DNA of 64,000 nucleotides. Origin: Bdellovibrio sp. 28-41-41 (GTDB taxonomy: Bacteria > Bdellovibrionota > Bdellovibrionia > Bdellovibrionales > Bdellovibrionaceae). Position 1 is the stretch's first letter. The number at the start of each line of letters is the position of its first letter. A model generated the notes under the pieces. That model was not told the DNA's origin, ran no database searches, and saw nothing but the letters and a program-made list of their open reading frames with translations. The position numbers and the translations under genes were made by a program. The stretch spans positions 1-64,000 of the forward strand of contig NCGL01000007.1 in the NCBI GenBank assembly GCA_002256935.1, given 5' to 3'. Positions 17,606 to 26,463 of this stretch are shown here, in pieces.

Positions 17606-18079
17606 ATGTCCAAATTTGAATTAAAAATAGATAAGAATGCCGATGCGGCTAAAATCACAATTGCCGGGACCATTGATGAAGATGTTGATTTTAACGAATT
17701 TAGTTTAAATGGTATTAATCAAATGGAGTTCGATTTAAACAGCGTTAAAAGTATCAATTCATGTGGTATCCGCGAGTGGATCAAATGGCTAGGAACTAAC
17801 TCTAAAGCAAAGATGACTTACGTGAATTGCCCAAAAATCATTGTTGATCAAATTAACATGGTGGATGGTTTTCTTCCTCAAAATGGCAAAGTCCTGTCAT
17901 TTTACGTTCCTTACTATAACGATGATAGCGGTACTGAGAAGAATGTCTTATTTCGACACGGCAATGAGTTCACTGATGGCGGAGTAACGCCTCCAGAGAA
18001 GGTTGTAGACGAAACAGGTAACGCCATGGAGATGGACGTCATCGAGTCTAAATATTTCAAGTTTTTGAGTAAAAAGTAG
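17606..18079 (+). CDS. STAS-like (anti-sigma-factor antagonist-like) protein
   Basis: A 157-residue protein. FDLNSVKSINSCGIREWIKWL matches the STAS core where the phosphorylatable Ser-Ser/Gly region lies. A C-terminal extension of about 60 residues ends in SKYFKFLSKK and is not typical. It follows the SpoIIE phosphatase by 8 bp with AGAGG before the ATG, so it is the likely partner. No serine kinase of the RsbW type is next to it. It could titrate a target other than a sigma factor. Confidence 0.7.
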   Translation: MSKFELKIDKNADAAKITIAGTIDEDVDFNEFSLNGINQMEFDLNSVKSINSCGIREWIKWLGTNSKAKMTYVNCPKIIVDQINMVDGFLPQNGKVLSFYVPYYNDDSGTEKNVLFRHGNEFTDGGVTPPEKVVDETGNAMEMDVIESKYFKFLSKK

Positions 18080-18091
18080 ACTGCCTGGGCT

Positions 18092-18162
18092 CTGGACTAG
18101 ATCTAGACCAACGTAATGCCTACTTTGGCCTTAAAATTCTAAAGTTTAAGGTTTCAAAGGCC
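18092..18162. promoter_or_regulatory. CTAG palindrome and alternative hairpins before the RR-DUF4388 gene
   Basis: TGGACTAGATCTAGACCA (18092-18109) is an 18-bp palindrome with one mismatched position pair. Downstream, CCTTAAA (18129-18135) pairs with TTTAAGG (18145-18151), while GGCCTT (18127-18132) can instead pair with AAGGCC (18157-18162). These two stems exclude each other and end 11 bp before the GTG start, in a region with only a weak ribosome-binding site. It could be an operator plus an attenuator-like leader. Confidence 0.4.
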
Positions 18163-18173
18163 GAGCAAGAAGT

Positions 18174-20096
18174 GTGGCAAAAAATAAGATTTTAATTTTA
18201 GAAGATGATAAAACGCTAAGCCAATCTTTACAGGAAGCGCTAGAGAAGCGTGGATTTGAGGTTGTAGCTGCCGTGAATTCTGAAGAAGCTAATGCTTTGC
18301 TCAATCAGCATAAAATTGAATATATTTTTGTAGATTGTTTATTGCCGGGAGTTTCCGGGGATGAATTCGTAATTAAACTTAAAAAAGAAAAAGCAGACAA
18401 AAAATTCAAAGTCATTTTAATGTCTGGTATCTACACGGACAAGTCGACGATCCAAGACTTGTTGAAACGTACTCAAGCGGCGGCATTTTTGAAAAAGCCT
18501 TTTGATTTGGATCAAATTTTTAATATCGTAAAAGAAAAAGAAGAAGTTACAAAAAAAGAAACGCCTAGAAAAATGTTATATCAAATTTTTTCTAAGGATA
18601 TGGTTTCGACTCGTGAGAAGCGTAAACTGATCGAAAGCATCGAAGAAATTCCAGCTTACGATTTGCCGTTTATTTACAGCTTATTAACTGAGACAAAAAG
18701 TTCGGGGTATTTAAATATCTATTTTAATGATGGCAGTGTTTCTGGAATTGCGTTCTCGAATGGTTGTATAGTTGCTGTTGATGCGGAAGATAAGTCTACC
18801 TACATCGGTGAGTTATTAATTCAAAGCGGTTATGTAAGTCCAACCGATATTCAAAAAGCATTGCAATCTAAAAACAATCAGCGATTAGGCCAGCGTTTGA
18901 TTTCATCTAATTTGATGAGTCCTCACGCTTTGGATTTAACAATGATTGAGCAAATGAATGTACGTTTATCTAAAACAATCTCTGAAAAAACAGTGAAGCT
19001 GAATTTTTCTGCTAGTGAAGTAGAATTAACTCAGCCAAATATCGATTCTGAACTATTGTTGAATTATCTGCATGATTGGATTGCTTCAAAGTTACCTGCC
19101 AATTGGTTAAAAAACCTATATGTTATGTGGGCCGGTCATCAAATTATTCCAAATGCGCAATTAAAACAAGATCATCCATGTATGCAAATGAGCTTAGTTC
19201 AAAGTCTTGACGGTCTTTTGGATAAGCTAAGCAAGAAAACTACACTCAGCGAATTGTTGAGTGTTCCCGAGTACAACCAAGCAGCACTTTACAAAGCGTT
19301 ACATTTCTTAGTTACAAAAGGGCTGATCTATTTTTCGCGTAATATATCATTTGATAATGTAGATGATCATTTTGAATATTTAACTAAACTTAAATCTCAG
19401 ATCGAAAATAAAACCGACTATGATATGTTAGAAGCGCTGGGTTTAACTCAGTACAATGATTCAGAATCGGCAGCCAGTGAAATTGAGACTCTTCTTGGTC
19501 GAGAACCAATGAAAAAAGAAGAGAAGAACTTTGGTGTTTGGTATGAGCTTTACAATAAGATCTCTACTGCGATTAATTCATTGAACCCAGAAGCTAAAAT
19601 TCAATTGAAAAAAGCCAGCGAGAAAAATGAAGCTGAAAATAGAATCAAAGCGAGTCAGTTGTTAGATGAATCTAAAAAAGAATTGATGCTCAGCCAGTTT
19701 CAATCGGCTTTAGTTAAATTGAAAGAAGCGGGTAGATTATCAAGCACGTTATTCCAATACAATATTTATATTGCCTGGGCCCGTCTTGGTATGAATATGC
19801 AAAAGAAAGATAAAGCCGTAATCAAAGAGATCGAATTTGATCTAATGCAGATCCCAGCGGATGAGCGCTACGACTATTTATATCCATATGTGATGGGTTT
19901 GTATTACAAAGGGACTAACGATTATTTAAATGCTAAAAAATCATTTGATAAAGCTCTGGCGATGGACAATTCGTTCTTGGCTGCTAAACGTGAACTGAGC
20001 TTGATTGAGCAAATGATGAAGAAGACTCGTAAGAACGACAATCTGTTTACTATGGATTTGAAGGATGTTGTTACCGTGTTATTCAAGAAAAAGTAG
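18174..20096 (+). CDS. response regulator-DUF4388-TPR protein
   Basis: A 640-residue protein starting at GTG. An N-terminal receiver domain (about 1-125) has DD near residue 11, phospho-Asp in FVDCLLPG and Lys in FLKKPF. A DUF4388 (PatA N-terminal-like) region follows around 155-235 (LLTETKSSGYLNIYF, GIAFSNGCIVAVDAED), then a middle region (about 240-420) with a helical fold. The C-terminus (about 490-640) looks like TPR helices (YYKGTNDYLNAKKSFDKAL). DUF4388 proteins are common in predatory and gliding delta-like bacteria and are linked to motility and polarity control. It sits 94 bp after the STAS-like gene with its own leader, so it may be expressed separately. Confidence 0.8.
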   Translation: MAKNKILILEDDKTLSQSLQEALEKRGFEVVAAVNSEEANALLNQHKIEYIFVDCLLPGVSGDEFVIKLKKEKADKKFKVILMSGIYTDKSTIQDLLKRTQAAAFLKKPFDLDQIFNIVKEKEEVTKKETPRKMLYQIFSKDMVSTREKRKLIESIEEIPAYDLPFIYSLLTETKSSGYLNIYFNDGSVSGIAFSNGCIVAVDAEDKSTYIGELLIQSGYVSPTDIQKALQSKNNQRLGQRLISSNLMSPHALDLTMIEQMNVRLSKTISEKTVKLNFSASEVELTQPNIDSELLLNYLHDWIASKLPANWLKNLYVMWAGHQIIPNAQLKQDHPCMQMSLVQSLDGLLDKLSKKTTLSELLSVPEYNQAALYKALHFLVTKGLIYFSRNISFDNVDDHFEYLTKLKSQIENKTDYDMLEALGLTQYNDSESAASEIETLLGREPMKKEEKNFGVWYELYNKISTAINSLNPEAKIQLKKASEKNEAENRIKASQLLDESKKELMLSQFQSALVKLKEAGRLSSTLFQYNIYIAWARLGMNMQKKDKAVIKEIEFDLMQIPADERYDYLYPYVMGLYYKGTNDYLNAKKSFDKALAMDNSFLAAKRELSLIEQMMKKTRKNDNLFTMDLKDVVTVLFKKK

Positions 20097-20172
20097 ATTC
20101 GCAGGGAGCGCGGTAACCGTGTGCCTACCGCAACCGTAGCCGAGGCCGTTCCGTCTCTGATTCCGTTTCCGT
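20097..20172. other. gap with CCGT-rich low-complexity DNA
   Basis: This is the gene-free part of the 308-bp gap before rlmE; the rest holds a small minus-strand gene. GCGGTA (20110-20115) pairs with TACCGC (20126-20131). CCGT then recurs several times up to 20190. No T-tract follows, so it is not a convincing terminator. Confidence 0.4.
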
Positions 20173-20340
20173 TCAGTTTTCCGTTTTATCTTTGCTGGGG
20201 TTTTCCGCTTGATGAGATTCCATAACTTCTTTAGCCTTTTTTCCTGTGATTCCTAGCCATTCTGGCAAGAATACTGCGACCGCTATAAATACTGCTGTTA
20301 TCAGAATAAAAAATATGCCTAAACCTACGATGACTTCCAT
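20173..20340 (-). CDS. small single-pass membrane protein
   Basis: A 55-residue protein with ATG at 20340. A hydrophobic stretch from about residue 3 to 24 (VIVGLGIFFILITAVFIAVA) is followed by a charged tail (KKAKEVMESHQAENPSKDKTEN). It would be an N-out or N-in single-span protein with a cytosolic or periplasmic acidic/basic tail. The RBS is weak (ATAGG). No family is recognised. It stands alone between the RR-DUF4388 gene and rlmE, and its codons look normal for this genome. Confidence 0.5.
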   Translation of the reverse strand: MEVIVGLGIFFILITAVFIAVAVFLPEWLGITGKKAKEVMESHQAENPSKDKTEN

Positions 20341-20404
20341 TCGGTTAGCCTATCTTAAATGAATGAAATGGACAAGGTTGCTAATCTCAGTTATGCGTTA
20401 ATAT

Positions 20405-20995
20405 ATGGGTTATAATCCTAAAGATCATTTTTTTAAAAAGGCTAAGTCGGAAGACTATTTGGCTCGTTCTGTTTATAAACTTCAAGAGATTGATGAAAAG
20501 CACAAAATTATTCGTAAAAACGATATCATTGTAGATTTGGGAGCCTCTCCGGGGTCGTGGTCGCAATATTGTTTAAAAAAGCTGGGGCAGGATGGTCGAT
20601 TGATTGGGATTGATTTGACCGACGTTACAGCGATTAAAGACCCACGCTATACATTTTACCACGAAGATATATTCCGAATGAATTGGCCCGAAGAGTTGGC
20701 TAAACTTGATGTGCAAAAGGTGGATGTTGTATTGTCTGATATGGCTCCAAAAACAACCGGAATCAGGTTAACCGACCAAATGCGATCGCTTGAGCTGTGC
20801 GAGATGGCACTTCAGTTCTCTTCGAGCTACTTATGCAAGGGCGGTAGCTTTGTATGTAAACTATTTCATAGCGATCAGTTTAAAGAGTTTCAAACGACGA
20901 TGAAAAAGCAATTTAAGCGTGTTGAAGTTATGAAACCGGAATCCACTCGAAAAATCAGTAAAGAAATTTTCCTAATTGGTCTTGACCGTATTTGA
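20405..20995 (+). CDS. rlmE: 23S rRNA 2'-O-methyltransferase (RlmE/FtsJ family)
   Basis: A 196-residue SAM-dependent methyltransferase of normal RlmE length. It shows the SAM loop VDLGASPGSW, the K-D-K-E tetrad in RSVYKL, SDMAP, VCKLF and KEIFLIG, and the N-terminal RSxYKL. The family methylates the ribose of U2552 in 23S rRNA (E. coli numbering) on the 50S subunit. The LOG-family gene follows after 6 bp. Confidence 0.9.
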   Translation: MGYNPKDHFFKKAKSEDYLARSVYKLQEIDEKHKIIRKNDIIVDLGASPGSWSQYCLKKLGQDGRLIGIDLTDVTAIKDPRYTFYHEDIFRMNWPEELAKLDVQKVDVVLSDMAPKTTGIRLTDQMRSLELCEMALQFSSSYLCKGGSFVCKLFHSDQFKEFQTTMKKQFKRVEVMKPESTRKISKEIFLIGLDRI

Positions 20996-21001
20996 GGTTT
21001 T

Positions 21002-21532
21002 ATGAAAACAATTGCATTGTTTTGTGGCGCGCGATCTGGAACACCTGAGCATTCTAAAACAGCCAATGAGTTTATTAATTGGATGGAAAATTCGAGTTAT
21101 AACTTGGTTTACGGCGGTGGTAGCACAGGTATCATGGGTGCTGTTTCCAATGCACTTATTAAAAATGGTAATAAAGTGATTGGGGTCATTCCACACTTTC
21201 TGTATGATTGGGAAGTAGGCAACGACGAGTGCACTGAGTTGATTAAGGTAATCTCGATGCACGAGCGAAAGAAAATCATGTTTGATCGAGCAGATGCATT
21301 TGTTGTTCTGCCAGGAGGATTCGGAACTCTGGATGAAATTTGCGAAATGATCACTTGGAAACAACTAAAAACTCATACCAAGCCGATCGCCTTTTTGAAC
21401 TCCTCTGGATACTTTGACAAATTTTTCGACTTTATTGATTATGGAGTTAAGGCCGAGTACATCTCTGGTGGAGATCTGACTCGCATTCAAAAATTAACGG
21501 ACATGAATCAATTCAGTTGGGATTTGGTATGA
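21002..21532 (+). CDS. LOG-family protein (TIGR00730)
   Basis: A 176-residue Rossmann-like protein with FCGARSG, VYGGGSTGIMG and the PGGFGTLDE motif that forms the active site of LOG-type phosphoribohydrolases. These hydrolyse the N-glycosidic bond of nucleoside 5'-monophosphates; in plants and some bacteria they activate cytokinins. In bacteria the substrate is usually AMP or similar. The next gene starts inside its stop codon. Confidence 0.88.
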   Translation: MKTIALFCGARSGTPEHSKTANEFINWMENSSYNLVYGGGSTGIMGAVSNALIKNGNKVIGVIPHFLYDWEVGNDECTELIKVISMHERKKIMFDRADAFVVLPGGFGTLDEICEMITWKQLKTHTKPIAFLNSSGYFDKFFDFIDYGVKAEYISGGDLTRIQKLTDMNQFSWDLV

Positions 21533-22791
21533 AGCGACTAGAGAAGGGCGAGAGAAAAGCAGTTTTAAGTTGGGGTTTTTACGATTGGGCGAATAGTGCT
21601 TTTTCAACTACGATCATGGCCGGTTTTTTCCCGGTTTTTTTCAAAAACTTTTGGAGCCAAGGGTTTTCAGCTGTTGAAACAACAGCGAAGCTAGCTACGA
21701 CGATTAGTGTGTCTAGTTTTATAATCGCTCTTGTGTCACCTACGATAGGTGCGGTGGCAGATCATAAAGGCCAGAAAAAAGGCTTTTTGATTTTATTCAT
21801 GTTGATCGGTGTCTTTGGTTCTGCTGCATTGGCCTATATTCCAGCCGGTGAGTGGTTTACAGCCGCGATAGTGTACGGCGTTGGTATGATGGCGTTTAAT
21901 ATTAGCTGTGTATTTTACGATGCGCTTTTGCCTGTTGTGGCTCGAAAAGAAAATTTGGACTATGCCTCGTCACTAGGATACTCGTTGGGCTATTTGGGTG
22001 GCGGGATATTGTTTACGTTGAATGTCGTGATGTATTTAAAGCCTGACTTGTTTGGTTTTGCAAGTGGCGCAAGTGCCGTTCAGTTTTCATTTTTAAGCGT
22101 TGCTGTTTGGTGGTTTGTATTCTCGTTACCACTGTTGCTCTTTGTAAAAGAACCGCCATTATTGAGTACTAAGAAAGAAAGCTGGGCTTCGTTAACTAAG
22201 ACCGCATTGCTGGCCATCAAAGAAACATTTATTGAAATTCGTAAAGATAAAAACCTATTCACGTTCATGTTGGCGTTTTGGCTGTATATCGATGGGGTGT
22301 ATACGTTGATTACGATGGCGGTTGATTACGGAATCTCATTAAATTTCGAATCCAAAGATTTGATTGCGGCGTTACTGATTACTCAGTTCGTCGGTTTTCC
22401 AGCAACCTATGTCTATGGAATTATCTCGAAAAAATGGGGCTGCCGAAAACCAATCCTTTCGTGTATCGTCGTGTACGGATTAACAGTTGTGTTAGCCTCG
22501 CAGATGAAATCGCCGATGCATTTTTATATCTTGGCAGGGATCATTGGTTTAGTTCAAGGCGGGGTTCAGTCGTTGAGCCGATCGCTATTTGCTAAGATGA
22601 TCTCTGTAGAAAAAAGTGGCGAATATTTTGGTTTTATGAATTTAATCGGGAAGTTTGCTTCTGTATTAGGGCCAGCGATTGTGGCCCTGACAGTGATTGT
22701 AGTTGGAAAATCAGAATACGGTTTGATGGGTCTGTTGATACTATTCGTAGCGGGTGGGTATTTACTGATGAAAGTAAAAGAACCTGCTTAG
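21529..22791 (+). CDS. UMF1/Atg22-like MFS transporter
   Basis: A 420-residue multi-pass membrane protein (about 11-12 helices). WGFYDWANSAFSTTIMAG near the N-terminus and GGVQSLSRSLFAKM in the middle are the signatures of the UMF1 branch of the major facilitator superfamily (Atg22-like). I use ATG 21529, which overlaps the LOG stop by 4 bp; the longer in-frame TTG at 21517 has less support. In yeast Atg22 releases amino acids from the vacuole; bacterial substrates are unknown. Confidence 0.85.
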   Translation: MKRLEKGERKAVLSWGFYDWANSAFSTTIMAGFFPVFFKNFWSQGFSAVETTAKLATTISVSSFIIALVSPTIGAVADHKGQKKGFLILFMLIGVFGSAALAYIPAGEWFTAAIVYGVGMMAFNISCVFYDALLPVVARKENLDYASSLGYSLGYLGGGILFTLNVVMYLKPDLFGFASGASAVQFSFLSVAVWWFVFSLPLLLFVKEPPLLSTKKESWASLTKTALLAIKETFIEIRKDKNLFTFMLAFWLYIDGVYTLITMAVDYGISLNFESKDLIAALLITQFVGFPATYVYGIISKKWGCRKPILSCIVVYGLTVVLASQMKSPMHFYILAGIIGLVQGGVQSLSRSLFAKMISVEKSGEYFGFMNLIGKFASVLGPAIVALTVIVVGKSEYGLMGLLILFVAGGYLLMKVKEPA

Positions 22792-22801
22792 TGAGTTGGA
22801 C

Positions 22802-24532
22802 TTAGAACAAATAATTCAAACCAAGATTTAAATTCACTTGGGTACTTTTCAAAGTATCCAAGTTAGACATCGAAATATTTTGAACCGCCACACCGTAGTT
22901 GAAATACAATGAATTCGTCAGTTCAAGATACAATTTATAATCAGCCAAAATTAGACGCTTGAGTTCAACGTCATTTGATTTTGAACCCATGTAGTAATCA
23001 AAATTCCAAACATACCAATTAGCAAATTGTTTAATGAATGCCCATTGGAACGTCGTTTTTTGACCGATACCGACGCCAACTGACGAGAAAGACAAATTAC
23101 CTAAGGCCATCGAGCGCATGTGAGCAGAGCCATAAAATGAAGGGTCGATGAAGTTCAAACCAGATTTAAATCGGTGCCAGTAAGTGAATTCAGTCACCGA
23201 CCATTTATCTACAGTGTCTGGTTTCGTTAGCGCTTGATCAAGGCTTACGCCAAATCCAGATCGTTTGTTGTTGAGCCAGTAATTTAATCCAAAGTTAGCA
23301 AAACCTAATTTCTCTGCAGTAAAGTAACTTGCGCTTAATTGGACATCAAAGGCAGGAGCGCGATAGATGGATTGGTAAATGGCATATTCATTCGCATCTT
23401 TTTTAAGATAAAGTACGCGTTTGCTGTCTTTACCTTTTTCCAAACCTGTCACAGACCATTCGATTTCTTGTCCGACCTTAACGACTTTGGAATTGGGATC
23501 TTTTGAGGACACAGTTGTTCCCTTAGGAAGTTTCAGTGACATTTTTTCAGATGAAGAATAGGTCGCTGCAATTAAATCATTCGAATGCGTTCTTAAGCTT
23601 TCTGTAGGAAGCGCACCGCGAACGAAGAACTCTTGGCGAAACGGAATACTGCCTTCACCTTGAATGTAAAATACGGGAAAGTCCGCGGGTAATTTGATCT
23701 GCCATAGTGAGTCACTTAGGATTGTGACGTTTTTCTCGCTGACTGGCCGTGAACCTAAGCCTGTTAGGGTCAGCGATTTACCATCATCGGAAATAATGAT
23801 GTCTTTGAAATCGACAGGACGAAGACGCATTTCAATTTCAAGTCGAGCGCCCGACTCGCTTTGGCTAAGGAAGTTGATGCTTTCTGTGATGTCATTTAAA
23901 AAGATGACGCCTTGTTCGCCGACTTCCGCATTGTTAACCAGGATTCGAGCCTTCTTTTTATTTTCAGAACGCATTTTGATAGTTGGTTTGCCATCTTTAG
24001 ACGAGAAGTAGAGTTCGACTGAGCATAAAACGATGCGTGTATTTTCTTCCGTACGTTGAAGGCAGAATTTGAAGAAGGGAAGGTATTTAACTTCCTCGAT
24101 CAGTTCCGTTTCGATCACTGTTTTAAAAATAGCTTTATCTTTTCTGAGTAGGCTGTCCGATTCCGATTTTTCGCCGACTTTAACGTCTTTGACTAGTTCT
24201 ATGTCTTCTTTCTTGATCGTGTAGTTCTTGATCGCTTTACCATAATTGTTAAATAATACAAGTTCAGCATGTTCAAACAAACCAGCCGGCCAGTTGAACG
24301 TGAACGAATATTGATCTCGTTCTTGAGACATCGCTAATGATAAATTGTTCGAATCAATAACGATATCACCAATTTCAATAGTCGATGCGTTTAGTAAATT
24401 GTATTCGAATTTTTGCGGTAAAATTTGCAGATTGCTTTTTTCTGGTAAGAAATAAACAGGATCTTTTGCAAATATAGGAATTGTAAATAAAGAAACGCCA
24501 ATCAGTATAAAATTTATGATATTATTTTGCAT
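22802..24532 (-). CDS. outer-membrane barrel-like protein of unknown function
   Basis: A 576-residue protein with a signal peptide (cut near IFAKD). Residues to about 370 are a soluble beta-rich region. The remainder alternates aromatic strands and ends in LNLGLNYLF with a terminal Phe, as in BAM substrates, so the C-terminal third is likely a beta-barrel. I do not recognise a family. Its start overlaps the end of the P-loop gene by 19 bp, so the two are probably translated together. It ends 10 bp from the convergent UMF1 gene. Confidence 0.7.
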   Translation of the reverse strand: MQNNIINFILIGVSLFTIPIFAKDPVYFLPEKSNLQILPQKFEYNLLNASTIEIGDIVIDSNNLSLAMSQERDQYSFTFNWPAGLFEHAELVLFNNYGKAIKNYTIKKEDIELVKDVKVGEKSESDSLLRKDKAIFKTVIETELIEEVKYLPFFKFCLQRTEENTRIVLCSVELYFSSKDGKPTIKMRSENKKKARILVNNAEVGEQGVIFLNDITESINFLSQSESGARLEIEMRLRPVDFKDIIISDDGKSLTLTGLGSRPVSEKNVTILSDSLWQIKLPADFPVFYIQGEGSIPFRQEFFVRGALPTESLRTHSNDLIAATYSSSEKMSLKLPKGTTVSSKDPNSKVVKVGQEIEWSVTGLEKGKDSKRVLYLKKDANEYAIYQSIYRAPAFDVQLSASYFTAEKLGFANFGLNYWLNNKRSGFGVSLDQALTKPDTVDKWSVTEFTYWHRFKSGLNFIDPSFYGSAHMRSMALGNLSFSSVGVGIGQKTTFQWAFIKQFANWYVWNFDYYMGSKSNDVELKRLILADYKLYLELTNSLYFNYGVAVQNISMSNLDTLKSTQVNLNLGLNYLF

Positions 24533-25113
24533 ACGTCTTCGTAGGATTTGCCTTTCACAATACTTTTAATAACTTGGATCGATTTAGTTATCTTTGCCAA
24601 AAAATCACCATCACTGGCGATCGTGATTCGACGAGGGTGGCCGTTCCACGCCATTTTAATTTTTTCGTTTAGCAACAATGCTTCTGTGTGAGTCTCTGTA
24701 CGAATAGGATTTGATAAGTCGTAGTTTTCATTCGAAGCAGTATCCAAATGCATAACCCAGTCGTAACGAGCTAACTCTTTTGCTTTGGTCGAGTAAATAT
24801 TTTTGAAAAAATCGTCCTCATCGTTAGGCCAGTAGGCGATACTATCTAGAGAACCACGATCAAATACCAAAATTGATTTTTCTGATTCACCAATGGCAAT
24901 CGCCTCTAGTTCTTGCTGGGTATAGTAAATCGCTCTTTGTGTTGCGATTCGAGCCAGAGTCGATTTTTTACGAGGGAATCCTCCGCTGTACAGAATACTG
25001 GCGGCTTCAGGAACCACCTTGATTTGTGAACCGAATTCTTTCTTGAGAGTTTCAATTAGAGTAGTTTTTCCACCAGATGGGCCACCCGTGATGGCCACTT
25101 TAATTTTATCCAT
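24514..25113 (-). CDS. P-loop ATPase (AAA_28/NadR-like)
   Basis: A 199-residue protein. Its P-loop GGPSGGKTT and the later VFDRGSLD, a Walker-B-like/LID element, place it with the AAA_28 or NadR-kinase-like group, which phosphorylates or binds small molecules. It lacks a nucleotidyltransferase part. It overlaps the outer-membrane protein gene by 19 bp. The function is not determined. Confidence 0.75.
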   Translation of the reverse strand: MDKIKVAITGGPSGGKTTLIETLKKEFGSQIKVVPEAASILYSGGFPRKKSTLARIATQRAIYYTQQELEAIAIGESEKSILVFDRGSLDSIAYWPNDEDDFFKNIYSTKAKELARYDWVMHLDTASNENYDLSNPIRTETHTEALLLNEKIKMAWNGHPRRITIASDGDFLAKITKSIQVIKSIVKGKSYEDVCKIIS

Positions 25114-25154
25114 GGAATTATCTTAGAACCCAAAAAATCAATTAGCAATAGGAT

Positions 25155-26444
25155 CTAGTGATAATATTTCGCAACAGCATCGTGACCAATCCAACGAGCC
25201 GAAGAGGTCGGTTTTAGACTATCATTCAACATCAAACGGCCGCAGGATTTAAAGACCACTTCGCTGAGTACGCTCGTGATTAATTGTTTAGGCGTTTCAT
25301 GTAACTCAAATACATCATCCGAGCATTTAAGCATGACTTCCATCTGTGTTCGGGTGGATTGCATCGGCCAGCGAGCAAACTCGCGGTTCATCGAGATGAT
25401 TTCCGGTTCCGCGTAATATTTTTTCATAACTTGAAATACATTTTCAAGTGTTTTGTCCGCTTTAAGTAAAGTTTGGCACTGTGATCGAACTTGTTTTGCG
25501 ACCGTAGGGTTTTCAGAGTCCAGCATATGGATCAATGGATACAATGAAACCTCAACACCTTGAAAAATGGAGCTAGAGTTAGTTAGGATTTCGGGGCAGT
25601 TGTATACACATGACGCAATTCCTTGGTTAAAAAATGTTTTAGAAATTTCTTCTAATTTCATTTTTGCCCAGCCCTGCAAGTAGGGTGTATACGTTTGCCA
25701 TGTCAATTTGCCGTCGATTAGAATTTCAGTTCCATGGTATCCATAGGCTAGGTAGGAAACCTGACCACCGGCCTGTTTTACTTTTTCGCGAAAATGAGCT
25801 GTTCCTTCGATAAAGTGACGATACGTTTCAGCCGTAACTTCGATGAAATTCACCTGACACAAACGACCTAAATCACTTGTCCAAAATTTTTCTGACTCTA
25901 AATAACGATCGCCCGTTCCTTTAAAAACACGGTTCATTAATGGCATGATGATTTTTGCGCGTGGTACTCCGCCTGCCATTAAATGCGCTAGTAAAAAATT
26001 ACGTCCAGGCACGATATGTTTTTCTAATTCAGCTACGTACTGAGCCAATTGCTTTTTGAATCGAAGCACGCCGTTTTTGCGGCACTCTTCGATCGCGCTA
26101 AAATCTAGTTTGGTGTCTTCCCATTGGCTGAGTTTGATGTCTTTAAGCATATCGACAGGACTGATGCCTTTTGAAGTTTTGTCCATGTCGAAACCAGCTT
26201 CTAGAGGAACGTTGATAATGGGTCCATCAACAGCAGCCAGTTCTTCGGCGTTGAGCGGGCGTAGTTCATCCTTTTCACGACGTCCGACGGTGCCTTTGAT
26301 GACGTGCATTTGATGTTTTTCGGCTTCTTCTACAAGGCCATTGGCATAGCCGCGCTGGAAAAGTTCGCCGAACAAAACCAAAGCGTCATTTTTTTTCCAA
26401 GTGTTTTCACTATCAAGTTTTCTAAGTGGGTTTAAAGGCGTCAT
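25155..26444 (-). CDS. SDR-like enoyl-reductase candidate (FabV/FabMG-like)
   Basis: A 429-residue protein. Near the N-terminus ALVLFGELFQRGYANGL looks like a nucleotide-binding beta-alpha unit. Near residues 252-261 it has Y-T-P-Y-L-Q-G-W-A-K, a Tyr-x8-Lys spacing like that of FabV enoyl-ACP reductases, within a stretch similar to FabI's GLAKASLE (here GWAKMKLE). I take it as a long enoyl-reductase-like SDR, possibly the FabMG family, which is tentative. It would reduce trans-2-enoyl thioesters with NAD(P)H in fatty-acid synthesis. It is 19 bp downstream of ilvE, so an operon is likely. Confidence 0.5.
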   Translation of the reverse strand: MTPLNPLRKLDSENTWKKNDALVLFGELFQRGYANGLVEEAEKHQMHVIKGTVGRREKDELRPLNAEELAAVDGPIINVPLEAGFDMDKTSKGISPVDMLKDIKLSQWEDTKLDFSAIEECRKNGVLRFKKQLAQYVAELEKHIVPGRNFLLAHLMAGGVPRAKIIMPLMNRVFKGTGDRYLESEKFWTSDLGRLCQVNFIEVTAETYRHFIEGTAHFREKVKQAGGQVSYLAYGYHGTEILIDGKLTWQTYTPYLQGWAKMKLEEISKTFFNQGIASCVYNCPEILTNSSSIFQGVEVSLYPLIHMLDSENPTVAKQVRSQCQTLLKADKTLENVFQVMKKYYAEPEIISMNREFARWPMQSTRTQMEVMLKCSDDVFELHETPKQLITSVLSEVVFKSCGRLMLNDSLKPTSSARWIGHDAVAKYYH

Positions 26445-26463
26445 GCAACTCCTTACATTTTTA

